Shown here piece by piece: positions 19,996 through 26,592 of a stretch of 49,624 nucleotides of DNA (within the stretch, counting starts at the first letter, position 1; each line of letters opens with the position of its first letter). The notes below the pieces were generated by a model, which was not told the DNA's origin, did not search any database, and saw only the letters and a program-made list of their open reading frames with translations. Origin of the DNA: a virus; IMG/VR virus record IMGVR_UViG_3300008120_000097, positions 18,283 to 67,906 of that record; one strand, given 5' to 3'. Both the position numbers and the translations under genes were made by a program.

Positions 19996-20069
19996 AGAAA
20001 ACCAAGCGGGCGATACGAATTCGTATCACTCGCAAGGTAAAGTGTAGGATTGTAGGTTCGTTCCTACGC

Positions 20070-20519
20070 TCAGAAAGGCACGACTTCAGCAGTCGGTTCC
20101 TGTGCATAGGGAGCCCTGGTGGCAGCGGCGGCGACAGGATGAAGCGATTTGTCAATCGTATTCGCTTCAATGACCCCAGCAGCTTCAGCAGCACGCTGAG
20201 CTGTTGAGATCTGACCAAGGCGAACCGTGTTCACAGAGGTCACGATAACCTCCATTCGACCACGGGGTTCACCTTCTGGCGTCATCCAGGTCACATAACG
20301 CAAGCGCGTCGTCAGGGCAACAGTGTCACCCTTGTTGTAGCGCTTGATGATGTTGTCACCGATACCGTTATAAGCAATGACAGGGAGCGGAGAATCCTCT
20401 TCCCTGGCATCGAGAGGAGCAACACGGAATTGTGTGACCGAAAGAGAATCGTTAGGATTCTTGGTCATGATGTCGGACACGATGGTACCGACAAGGTTTC
20501 CGTTGTTAGCAGCAGACAT
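20070..20519 (-). CDS. ssb: Single-stranded DNA-binding protein (SSB-like)
   Basis: 149 residues from the ATG at 20519 (MSAANNGNLVGTIVSDIMTK). The N-terminal ~110 residues look like an SSB OB-fold: FRVAPLDAREED, GDTVALTTRLRYVTWMTPEG and RMEVIVTSVNTVRLGQ. A linker rich in Ala and a short acidic-hydrophobic tail, ending AEVVPF, resemble the SSB C-terminal tip used to recruit replication proteins. Coats single-stranded DNA during replication with the family A polymerase. Leader: GCAGGC hairpin and CTTTGCACACC. Confidence 0.85.
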   Translation of the reverse strand: MSAANNGNLVGTIVSDIMTKNPNDSLSVTQFRVAPLDAREEDSPLPVIAYNGIGDNIIKRYNKGDTVALTTRLRYVTWMTPEGEPRGRMEVIVTSVNTVRLGQISTAQRAAEAAGVIEANTIDKSLHPVAAAATRAPYAQEPTAEVVPF

Positions 20520-20536
20520 GGTAGTTGTCCGTAGGT

Positions 20537-20562
20537 GTGCAAAGCAGGCAAGTGAAGCCTGC
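20537..20562 (-). promoter_or_regulatory. Hairpin plus TTTGCACACC leader before ssb
   Basis: GCAGGC (20544-20549) and GCCTGC (20557-20562) form a 6-bp stem with a 7-nt loop. Directly after it on the minus strand comes TTTGCACACC (GTGCAAA at 20537-20543), then 17 nt to the ATG. Confidence 0.62.
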
Positions 20563-20626
20563 AGAAAAGGAACCATGTAAAAACATGGAATCCCAAAGTG
20601 CAGACATCGGGAAAGTTAAGAAAAGA

Positions 20627-20866
20627 TTAAACAATCTCCTCTATCACTTTCTCTATGTTCATTTCTCGATTGGCATGGAGAGCTTCCTGTTCATTGGCGT
20701 AATGGATTTCATCACGCCACTGAGCCAATTCATTGGCGATAATCCTGGCAGCAAGTGTTTCAGGAAGAACATTGTTCTCCTTTGCACGTTCACAAAGGAA
20801 CTGCCAATCAGCCATCTCCAAGCCCATGAGTTTGTTGATGTAAGGAAGGTAAAAGGTGTAGTTCAT
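20627..20866 (-). CDS. Hypothetical helical protein, 79 aa
   Basis: MNYTFYLPYINKLMGLEMAD, then a helical acidic sequence (LPETLAARIIANELAQWRDE) ending NIEKVIEEIV. No recognised motif. It overlaps the upstream gene by ATGA, so it is translated together with it. Confidence 0.65.
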   Translation of the reverse strand: MNYTFYLPYINKLMGLEMADWQFLCERAKENNVLPETLAARIIANELAQWRDEIHYANEQEALHANREMNIEKVIEEIV

Positions 20867-21135
20867 TTGTCAGTAATGACAGAGTGTTCGTTCATGGCAT
20901 CCTCAATGCGGATCCACATGCCGAGTAGAAGTTTGAAAGAACCTAAGTCATCCGCCATCTTGCAGATAACGGATGCTGTGTCCCACTCTGGCGAGTAAGC
21001 ATTAGCGGTTTCTTCACAAACAGATTTTTCAAACATGTACCACCAAGGAGATTGTTCTCTCCTGGTAATGTCCATGGTTTGAAGAGATTGGATAAGCAGC
21101 CACACATCATCGTGGCTGTACATAACTTCTTCCAT
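20863..21135 (-). CDS. Hypothetical acidic protein, 90 aa
   Basis: The ATG at 21135 (MEEVMYSHDDVWLLIQSLQT) is preferred; a TTG four codons earlier is weaker. Acidic, helical and Trp-rich (REQSPWWYMFEKSVCEETAN), with FKLLLGMWIRIEDAM near the end. No family recognised. Coupled by ATGA to the next gene, and 2 nt after the tiny membrane peptide frame. Confidence 0.65.
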   Translation of the reverse strand: MEEVMYSHDDVWLLIQSLQTMDITRREQSPWWYMFEKSVCEETANAYSPEWDTASVICKMADDLGSFKLLLGMWIRIEDAMNEHSVITDK

Positions 21136-21137
21136 TG

Positions 21138-21200
21138 TCAAAGACAAAGAAACAACATAATGATCGTTAAGATCATTGAATTGATTAAAACTTTCTTCAT
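21138..21200 (-). CDS. Putative 20-residue hydrophobic peptide
   Basis: MKKVLINSMILTIIMLFLCL with stop TGA at 21138-21140. ATG overlaps the preceding stop (ATGA) and the stop lies 2 nt before the next ATG, so it fits exactly between two coupled genes. Two Lys followed by 17 mostly hydrophobic residues make one membrane helix. Peptides of this kind exist in phages but I cannot prove expression. Confidence 0.42.
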   Translation of the reverse strand: MKKVLINSMILTIIMLFLCL

Positions 21201-21454
21201 GGTTTAATCGGAGCGGGTGGCCCGTTTAGAACCATGCGAGATACGCAGCCGTAGCTATCACCAACGGCTGTTTTGATATAGATAATTTGGTTAAGGTTCC
21301 TGTCACAGGTCTCAAGAACTCTGGCATTGATCGCTTTGTTCAAGCCAACGCACAGCAGTCCTCCGATACCCATGCCAAGTGTGATGCCAATGTAAGCAGG
21401 CAACTGCTCACGATTGCGGTTCATGAAATTAATGATGGCAGCAGAAAAAGACAT
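21197..21454 (-). CDS. Single-pass membrane protein, 85 aa
   Basis: Start at 21454 (MSFSAAIINFMNRNREQLPA), supported by the CTTTGCTCACC-ATG leader; the longer open frame crosses a hairpin. A Gly-rich membrane helix covers about residues 20-40 (YIGITLGMGIGGLLCVGL), followed by a polar tail with two Cys. No family recognised. It leads a three-gene overlapping cluster. Confidence 0.66.
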   Translation of the reverse strand: MSFSAAIINFMNRNREQLPAYIGITLGMGIGGLLCVGLNKAINARVLETCDRNLNQIIYIKTAVGDSYGCVSRMVLNGPPAPIKP

Positions 21455-21491
21455 GGTGAGCAAAGCAGGTAAAAGCAGGGACTCATCATAG

Positions 21492-21509
21492 TGAAGGCAA
21501 AAGCCTTCA
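21492..21509 (-). terminator. Intercistronic hairpin before 21454 gene
   Basis: TGAAGGC and GCCTTCA pair over 7 bp around AAAA. It lies between the HNH gene stop and the next start and is followed by CTGCTTTTACCTGCTTTGCTCACC-like leader sequence. Confidence 0.58.
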
Positions 21510-21542
21510 GTTGAAGTTGCAAACAACTCCAAGTGAAAACAT

Positions 21543-22043
21543 TTACTGAAAATTTAAATAGCTACATTCAGGTCCATGCGTCTTCATATAAAAGTCATAA
21601 GCAATTGCAGCTTCAATTTCAGTATCAAAGTATCCGAGAAAAATCTTAACTTTGTTAAGTTGAACCTGAGATCGCCACTTAAGCTTATGCCTGGACCAAG
21701 AAACTCCTTTATATGGTGAAGTTGAATTCTTCCTGGCAAGTGTGTTAAGTTTCTGCTCAGCAGAAGTTAAGAGCCTAAGATTACTCTGTAAATTGTTTTC
21801 TCCATTTCTATCAATATGATCTACTTGTAAACCATCCGGAACTTGTTGTTTCGTATCTAAAACCCACAAAACATTGTGAACCATAAGTTTCTTCCTGTTG
21901 TCATAACCAATTACCCAATAATTAGTTAAATGATGAGGCCGTCTTTTAGAACAACCAACACAACGATTTCTGGTTAAGGAATACAAACAAGATGGGCAAT
22001 TGTCATCTCGTTTCCAGCGTTTTGAAAACAATTCAAAAGACAT
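21543..22043 (-). CDS. HNH homing endonuclease with AP2 DNA-binding domain
   Basis: 166 residues. N-terminal zinc-binding CPSC (16-19) and CVGC (28-31), then the HNH core: H56, D75-H76 (LQVDHIDRNG) and N84/N88 (NNLQSNLRLL), then an AP2-type domain at about 110-160 (SPYKGVSWSRHKLKWRSQVQ, LGYFDTEIEAAIAYD). This is the standard free-standing phage homing endonuclease. It probably inserted between small early genes and can cut related phage genomes lacking it. All HNH residues are present. Confidence 0.92.
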   Translation of the reverse strand: MSFELFSKRWKRDDNCPSCLYSLTRNRCVGCSKRRPHHLTNYWVIGYDNRKKLMVHNVLWVLDTKQQVPDGLQVDHIDRNGENNLQSNLRLLTSAEQKLNTLARKNSTSPYKGVSWSRHKLKWRSQVQLNKVKIFLGYFDTEIEAAIAYDFYMKTHGPECSYLNFQ

Positions 22044-22061
22044 AGTAATTAATAGCAGGGA

Positions 22062-22088
22062 GCGACCGAAGGGAGCGGTAAAGCTCCC
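22062..22088 (-). repeat. Interspersed 15-nt repeat with terminator-like hairpin, copy 1
   Basis: GCGACCGAAGGGAGC (22062-22076) is one of four copies of GCGACCGNAGGGAGC. Here GGGAGC (22071-22076) pairs with GCTCCC (22083-22088) around GGTAAA. It lies between the stop at 22100 and the HNH start at 22043. Confidence 0.7.
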
Positions 22089-22099
22089 CCGGTTTCGTC

Positions 22100-22324
22100 C
22101 TAGGCTTCGATGAACCGTTGCCAGGTTAGCTCCAACTGATTGCTCAGTTTGTAGCCCTGGCTAACGATCTTCTTCACACTGGAGCGGATATGCTCGACAG
22201 GTGCCTCCAAGCGGATGTACTTGGACACCTGCCGCTCAAGGTCAATCTTGGTCATCTCAGCAAAATCACCACGAATGGTGACGAGATAACCGTCGTTGCC
22301 CTTCTCGTAGATGAAAGATTCCAT
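22100..22324 (-). CDS. Small hypothetical protein, 74 aa
   Basis: MESFIYEKGNDGYLVTIRGD starts a 74-residue protein with alternating strand and helix (EMTKIDLERQVSKYIRLEAP) and ends LELTWQRFIEA. No family recognised. Two hairpins (22345-22362 and GGAAGC/GCTTCC near 22370-22385) lie in its leader, which ends CCATCC-ATG. Confidence 0.65.
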   Translation of the reverse strand: MESFIYEKGNDGYLVTIRGDFAEMTKIDLERQVSKYIRLEAPVEHIRSSVKKIVSQGYKLSNQLELTWQRFIEA

Positions 22325-22344
22325 GGATGGAATATGCGAAGAAC

Positions 22345-22362
22345 GTGATCAATGAAGATCAC
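22345..22362 (-). terminator. Intercistronic hairpin before 22324 gene
   Basis: GTGATC (22345-22350) and GATCAC (22357-22362), 6 bp, 6-nt loop. A second stem GGAAGC/GCTTCC with 4-nt loop lies just beyond it towards the previous stop. Confidence 0.52.
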
Positions 22363-22397
22363 AGAGAAGGAAGCTTGCGCTTCCCTCTGAGGGACCA

Positions 22398-22625
22398 TCA
22401 ATTGTCGTCGTTGAGCAGAGCCTCTAGTTCTGCTTCGACTTCCTTTGGGATGGTGTAGACACCATCGTTAGGTGCAATCAGATCTGCTACCTTGCGGCGC
22501 AGTCTGTTTAGATCAGAGTTAAGCGCTTGACGCTGCTGATCATTTAACCGGGTATAAGCAACAGCACTGCCGATAACAACGCCACCGGCAATGCTTGCTT
22601 TGACAAGGTTGTTAAACAGGGACAT
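22398..22625 (-). CDS. Membrane-anchored small protein, 75 aa
   Basis: A membrane helix near the N-terminus (NNLVKASIAGGVVIGSAVAY, residues 5-25), then a charged helix (LNDQQRQALNSDLNRLRRKV) and an acidic tail (EVEAELEALLNDDN). Probably inserted in the host membrane with a cytoplasmic helix. Unknown function. A perfect 10-bp hairpin is in the leader. Confidence 0.67.
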   Translation of the reverse strand: MSLFNNLVKASIAGGVVIGSAVAYTRLNDQQRQALNSDLNRLRRKVADLIAPNDGVYTIPKEVEAELEALLNDDN

Positions 22626-22662
22626 TGGAATGAGAAGGTAATGATGGACAAAATGTTCTGAA

Positions 22663-22710
22663 CTTTCTCTTCCTGATCAAGCAAGAAGAGAAAGCGACCG
22701 CAGGGAGCGG
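22663..22710 (-). repeat. 10-bp hairpin joined to interspersed repeat copy 2
   Basis: CTTTCTCTTC (22663-22672) and GAAGAGAAAG (22685-22694) form a perfect 10-bp stem. GCGACCGCAGGGAGC (22694-22708) is repeat copy 2 and begins on the last base of the stem. Both lie between the stop at 22715 and the start at 22625. Confidence 0.68.
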
Positions 22711-22714
22711 ATGT

Positions 22715-22915
22715 TCACCACAGGTGAAGTTCATAGGTACCGAAGGCGGAGTAATCCGCCCACTTCTCAATCATCTGCTGGAGTGACCAGCGGACTGGAG
22801 AATCGGCAGCGGGCCAGCAGATCGGAGTGGGCTCCTCCCCCTGGCGTTGGTCATAGAGGTAGGTACCTCGTTGGTCGCACAGTTTGAGACCGTGCTCAGT
22901 TGTGATAGAGATCAT
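22715..22915 (-). CDS. Hypothetical protein, 66 aa
   Basis: The ATG at 22915 (MISITTEHGLKLCDQRGTYL) lies 7 nt after the stop of the upstream gene and is preceded by CTAACC-ATG. Ends WADYSAFGTYELHLW. A short alpha/beta protein, Trp/Tyr-rich at its end; function unknown. Confidence 0.65.
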   Translation of the reverse strand: MISITTEHGLKLCDQRGTYLYDQRQGEEPTPICWPAADSPVRWSLQQMIEKWADYSAFGTYELHLW

Positions 22916-22922
22916 GGTTAGA

Positions 22923-23099
22923 TCAGAGTTCGTAGTTGTTAGCAATGCACCAGTCACGGTGCAGTTGATCGGAGTGGGCAGGCCACTTGTGATGCTTGCA
23001 TTGATCAGTGGTTGCCTGATCAAGCAAGTGAATCGTTAGCTGAGTGAGAGCTGCCATGCCGATAGCAATGCAACACACTGCAGCACCGAATTTCTCCAC
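22923..23099 (-). CDS. Cys/His-rich small protein, 58 aa
   Basis: A GTG-started frame from 23099 to TGA at 22923-22925: MEKFGAAVCCIAIGMAALTQ, then a His/Cys/Trp-rich part with CKHHKWPAH, DQLHRDWCI. The N-terminal 25 residues are hydrophobic and may be a membrane or signal segment. The CxHH...H...H...C set might bind metal. GCAGTC/GACTGC (23120-23135) and CTTTGCTTG precede the start. Function unknown. Confidence 0.58.
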   Translation of the reverse strand: MEKFGAAVCCIAIGMAALTQLTIHLLDQATTDQCKHHKWPAHSDQLHRDWCIANNYEL

Positions 23100-23119
23100 G
23101 AGAAAACAAGCAAAGAACA

Positions 23120-23135
23120 GCAGTCAAAGGACTGC
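23120..23135 (-). terminator. Intercistronic hairpin before 23099 gene
   Basis: GCAGTC (23120-23125) and GACTGC (23130-23135), 6 bp, 4-nt loop, followed on the minus strand by CTTTGCTTG, a variant of the TTTGCAC leader. Confidence 0.55.
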
Positions 23136-23411
23136 ATCTAGGAGGAATAACTAGCCCCTGGAGGCAATCTTCTGGACAATCTTGCTAAAAGTATTTCTAG
23201 TTATATAAAAATCAGGGTTAAAATAAGGCCAAGTTTGTACTTGCCTGTGGAAAAGTGCAAGCTATTTTGTCACGCATGTCCTGATAAATAGGACTGAGAT
23301 CCGTTGGTATGACAGGGATTTGAGGGAATATAGGGTGTGTGGGTAGGTATAAATACCCTGTGGAAAACTCAAAAAGCGACCGGAGGGAGCGGTTGCTCCC
23401 CCGATTTAAAC
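23136..23411. promoter_or_regulatory. Gene-free region with two DnaA-box-like sites
   Basis: A 276-nt interval without a convincing gene. TTTTCCACA, the form of DnaA box I know from Synechococcus, occurs twice in the same direction (minus strand; 23246-23254 and 23359-23367). CTTGC/GCAAG encloses the first, and GTCCT/AGGAC (23278-23294) and GGTAT/ATACC (23345-23356) are other repeats. Near the switch of transcription direction, so a replication origin or a control region is possible. No experimental support. Confidence 0.45.
23376..23400 (-). repeat. Interspersed 15-nt repeat with terminator-like hairpin, copy 3
   Basis: GCGACCGGAGGGAGC (23376-23390) with GGGAGC-ggtt-GCTCCC (23385-23400) as a hairpin; on the minus strand the repeat ends CGGTCGC-TTTTT, a factor-independent terminator shape after the 23412-23564 gene. 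Confidence 0.7.
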
Positions 23412-23564
23412 TCAAGCTGCGATCCGCAGCATTGCTTGCTCCCATTCTTCGAAGCTCGCTACATACTCTTCTGCTTCTGATAGACACTCGAATACTTTCT
23501 CGCATCCTTGCAGATAAGCTTGCGCAAACTCATCGTTGCTTGCAATCACAACTTGATAAGCCAT
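23412..23564 (-). CDS. Short acidic protein, 50 aa, first minus-strand gene
   Basis: Starts at 23564 (MAYQVVIASNDEFAQAYLQG), preceded by ATCTGTG-ATG; the longer frame to 23645 is of doubtful quality. Acidic and helical, ending EEWEQAMLRIAA. As the most upstream gene of the leftward module it would be among the first expressed. No family recognised. Confidence 0.6.
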   Translation of the reverse strand: MAYQVVIASNDEFAQAYLQGCEKVFECLSEAEEYVASFEEWEQAMLRIAA

Positions 23565-23813
23565 CACAGATGAATCAAAGGACACAATCGAAAAGAACTT
23601 TCTCTTCCCTCTACACTGCGACCGCAGGGAGCATATCCTCCACACCCTTTCTTTTTTTCCTCTCGCACGCTCCTGCGAGCAGAGCGAGCTTGATGTCTAC
23701 CGCGATTTTCACCCTAAAGGCTGGTTTTCTAAGGCCGTTAGGGGGGCTTCACCTGGCGTTGATACTGTATTGATTGCGCCTAAAATCGTTATTATCTAGA
23801 TATATCTATAGAA
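23565..23813. promoter_or_regulatory. Divergent control region between early and virion modules
   Basis: A 249-nt gap where leftward and rightward transcription diverge. On the plus strand TTGATA (23759-23764) and TAAAAT (23781-23786) are spaced by 16 nt, a fair promoter for 23814. TAGATATATCTA (23797-23808) is a perfect palindrome 5 nt before the ATG and could be an operator. Interspersed repeat copy 4 and a CCTGGCG site (23752) are also here. No -35/-10 pair for the leftward side was found with confidence. Confidence 0.5.
23618..23632 (-). repeat. Interspersed 15-nt repeat, copy 4
   Basis: GCGACCGCAGGGAGC, identical to copy 2 over 15 bases. No matching GCTCCC arm nearby, so only the linear motif is conserved here. 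It lies upstream of the first leftward gene. Confidence 0.65.
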
Positions 23814-26126
23814 ATGCCCGTTTCTCCGCAGGATTATGCATTGTGGGCAGCTGCGACAGGCAATCCATACCCTAAAACTGCACAAGATAAGGCACGTTTA
23901 GCGCCTGAAGTGTATGATTTCAATCGTGGATTTGGTAAATTTCGCGGTTTTAATGAGGTTGAAGGTTTTCAAGGGGATATTGTTTATGACCAACCGCAAT
24001 CTGTGCGGCATTATGGCGACAATACGCTGCTGCAGTCGCCCATTACACCTGATAACAACATCCCAAAGGTTGCAGGTCAGCTCAATAACAGCCTGACCGG
24101 GCAACATTATGTCCAACACCATGCTGATGACGCCAGTGAAACCGGTTTTGGTGGTACTGAGCAGCCAAAATCACTCCTTGAAAAGGCTGCCTTAGGGGCG
24201 TTAGGGGTCGGTGCTGTTGCTGCTGGCGTTTATGGTGCCCAGAAATTGACGGGCCGTGACCTCGGTGTTGGACGAGTTGGGGGAATGGTGCGTGATCTGG
24301 GGCAACGTGCTAAATCTGGGATCAAATCGGCGCTTGGTATTGCACAAGAAGCGGCTGAACCTACATTTGTTACCCGTGAAGGTGCAGAAAACGTTCTTTC
24401 TGTAGCACAACATGGTATTTCTGCTATCGACGACACCGCACCTGGTGTTGTGCGGGCACAAAACGTTGTTCCTGCTGAAGTTCGCGTTAATCAGTCCTTG
24501 AAATCAAGGATTCCAGACCCTTGGAGTGAATCCGCTCTTGGTAGCGCCGGCCAAACTATGGTTGCGCCAGCAGAACAGAGCATTATTGGAACACAAACCA
24601 CCGGTGCCGGCATTGATCCCGATATTCAATCCCGTATTTCCCAGTTCACCCAGAAGATTGGTTACGGCAACCCAGCATTAGAGACCGGCTCCATGCAGAG
24701 GATGCGGCAACGGTTGTCGCCAGGGTCAATGCTGGATCCAATGACGGGTCAGGTAACAGAAGCAGCTAATGCTCCGTTCTTTACTAACATTGAACGCAAC
24801 ATTCGCCAGATGCCATCAGAAGAATTTGTGGAATCTGGTGAAACACTTAGGGGATTACTGGGAACGCAACGTCCTATCCCAGAAGGTTCCCTTTCCGGTG
24901 TACAACGTACCTTCTCTGCTGATCCTCGTGCAGCAACTGTACAGAAGCAAGCAGAAGCAATCTTCCAAGCAACTGGTGACCCTGGTGTAATCCGGTCTGC
25001 ATACAGTCAAACTCCAGGTTTACCAATTCGTGTAACACTTCCTTCTGGTGAAAGTGTCCCAACCGGTTCTCTTTACGAAGCTTTTGGTCAAACCATTAAT
25101 CCAGAGACTGGTGTTCCTGTTGCAACTAGTCGTGCTGAATCTCTGCAAGCTGCGTTGAATATGCAGAGCATCATGAAAGAACGTGCTTTAACGCAACTTG
25201 GTCTTCCTTCTACATATCAACCAACTCAAGAACAGCTGCAAAGCTTAGGTCCACGTACTGAGCGTATGCTGCGTGGAACAGCTGCTGCAAGCCAAGATGC
25301 ACGCAATCGCCTGGAGCAAGCACAAGCTTCTGGTGTTCTTTACAAACTGCGTCCTGAAGTTACAGAGGGAATCCGTGAAGTTCCTGTCATCAGTGAAACC
25401 ACTGGTGAAGTTGTGGGATCGCGTGTAGTTCCTGAAGTGGAAGGGATGCCAACCAGTCAGTACTACCGGATGCGTGCTGCTGGTGGTGCAGGTCGTCAAG
25501 AAGTTGGTGGTGTGGGTCGCCGCCGGGAAGCACTGGCTGCAGAGGGATTTACCGCTGGAGAAGGTAGCACCATTGAAGCAACTCCATTCCTCTACAAGAA
25601 TGTAGATACTGGCGAGATCCTGACAGAAGGACAGATCAAGCGGGAAGATCTTCTTGGTGGCGCTGTCCGCGCAGTTCGTGGTACCGCTGTTGAGCCCCAA
25701 CGAATTATGGGACGAGAAGGCCGCACCTTCAAAGGTGTAAGTGCTGAAGTAATTGATCCACGTTCTTTTGATCCTGCTGCTTTATCGCAGTTAGCAGAAG
25801 CAACACCTGAAGTGCTTGATCCCACAACTGGCCTTGCTTACAGCCAGCAAGCAATGGGTGGTCGGCAAGCAGCTCAAGCACGCCGTCGTATTGAAGCTGC
25901 CCGTGAAAGCGGTCGTCGTGTTGCAAGCCGCATGACCCCTGGCGCAACCATTCCAGCAAGCATCCGAGAAGGTCGTGCAATCAGTGAAAGCGGTGCACCC
26001 GCCGCAATGGGTACACGGTTCTCAACCTGGCGTCCAGCAACTCCTGGTAGCCCCAGAGCGCAGGAAGCAGAGGTTCTGCGTCAGCGTGCAGAGATTGTAA
26101 GAAAAGCATTACGTGGTGAGTTGTGA
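23814..26126 (+). CDS. Large virion-associated protein with hydrophobic segment
   Basis: 770 residues, first gene of the rightward module. After a polar N-terminus (MPVSPQDYALWAAATGNPYP) comes a Gly/Ala-rich hydrophobic segment at about 118-145 (LEKAALGALGVGAVAAGVYG), then a long Arg/Gln/Thr-rich region with many short helices and Pro-rich turns, and a basic C-terminus (AEIVRKALRGEL). The arrangement resembles internal or ejected virion proteins; no enzyme motif is visible. It is followed by several smaller Gly/Ala-zipper proteins, suggesting a shared task such as DNA ejection. Function is inferred. Confidence 0.62.
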   Translation: MPVSPQDYALWAAATGNPYPKTAQDKARLAPEVYDFNRGFGKFRGFNEVEGFQGDIVYDQPQSVRHYGDNTLLQSPITPDNNIPKVAGQLNNSLTGQHYVQHHADDASETGFGGTEQPKSLLEKAALGALGVGAVAAGVYGAQKLTGRDLGVGRVGGMVRDLGQRAKSGIKSALGIAQEAAEPTFVTREGAENVLSVAQHGISAIDDTAPGVVRAQNVVPAEVRVNQSLKSRIPDPWSESALGSAGQTMVAPAEQSIIGTQTTGAGIDPDIQSRISQFTQKIGYGNPALETGSMQRMRQRLSPGSMLDPMTGQVTEAANAPFFTNIERNIRQMPSEEFVESGETLRGLLGTQRPIPEGSLSGVQRTFSADPRAATVQKQAEAIFQATGDPGVIRSAYSQTPGLPIRVTLPSGESVPTGSLYEAFGQTINPETGVPVATSRAESLQAALNMQSIMKERALTQLGLPSTYQPTQEQLQSLGPRTERMLRGTAAASQDARNRLEQAQASGVLYKLRPEVTEGIREVPVISETTGEVVGSRVVPEVEGMPTSQYYRMRAAGGAGRQEVGGVGRRREALAAEGFTAGEGSTIEATPFLYKNVDTGEILTEGQIKREDLLGGAVRAVRGTAVEPQRIMGREGRTFKGVSAEVIDPRSFDPAALSQLAEATPEVLDPTTGLAYSQQAMGGRQAAQARRRIEAARESGRRVASRMTPGATIPASIREGRAISESGAPAAMGTRFSTWRPATPGSPRAQEAEVLRQRAEIVRKALRGEL

Positions 26127-26128
26127 CA

Positions 26129-26136
26129 TTTAGAAT
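26129..26136 (+). promoter_or_regulatory. TTTAGAAT motif before 26158 gene
   Basis: TTTAGAAT, a partial copy of the TTTAGAATAA element, lies 21 nt upstream of the ATG at 26158. AGGGAG follows closer to the start and would be the ribosome site. Confidence 0.38.
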
Positions 26137-26157
26137 GATCATTATTAGGGAGTTAAC

Positions 26158-26592
26158 ATGACAACCCTAGAGCCGATCATTGCCTTGCTACTTGGTGCTG
26201 GCCTTACGGCTGGCGCTGGTTGGGTATCGCGTTTGATTGCTGCACGTAATTTAGTTAAATACGGTCCTATTCTGTCCCGTGTTTATGATGTGTTAGATCC
26301 TCTTCTTGAGCGCAACATGCGTTCGTGGAGTGGATCTGATGTTGAGTTTGCAGTTGAACTTGCTATTGAATCTGTTGCTGATGGTCACATCACTGCAGCC
26401 GAATTAAAAGAACTAACTCTGGAAGTTACCAAGCGTTGGTTGCCACAAGTTGCTGCAAATAAAGTGCGTCAGTATGAAGCAATGGCCGACCGTCCCAAGA
26501 CAATGGTTGCTGCTGATCTCTTAACTGATGTGATCTCTGGCCAAGCTCGTAAAGAAGAAACCATCAACAAAGTAAAGGCACTTCTTAAGTAA
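26158..26592 (+). CDS. Membrane-anchored protein, 144 aa
   Basis: N-terminal membrane helix (LEPIIALLLGAGLTAGAGWV, residues 4-24), then a soluble helical domain (NLVKYGPILSRVYDVLDPLL, VEFAVELAIESVADGHITAA). AGGGAG upstream of the ATG. The layout, one N-terminal helix plus a cytoplasmic domain, would fit a virion or holin-like protein, but I see no holin signature. The stop overlaps the next ATG as TAATG. Confidence 0.62.
   Translation: MTTLEPIIALLLGAGLTAGAGWVSRLIAARNLVKYGPILSRVYDVLDPLLERNMRSWSGSDVEFAVELAIESVADGHITAAELKELTLEVTKRWLPQVAANKVRQYEAMADRPKTMVAADLLTDVISGQARKEETINKVKALLK

Noticed and set aside
23218-23505. Minus-strand frame of 95 codons over the DnaA-box region
   Set aside because: The frame runs through the repeat element and overlaps the well-formed 23412-23564 gene; residue composition (Arg/Ser) is shadow-like.
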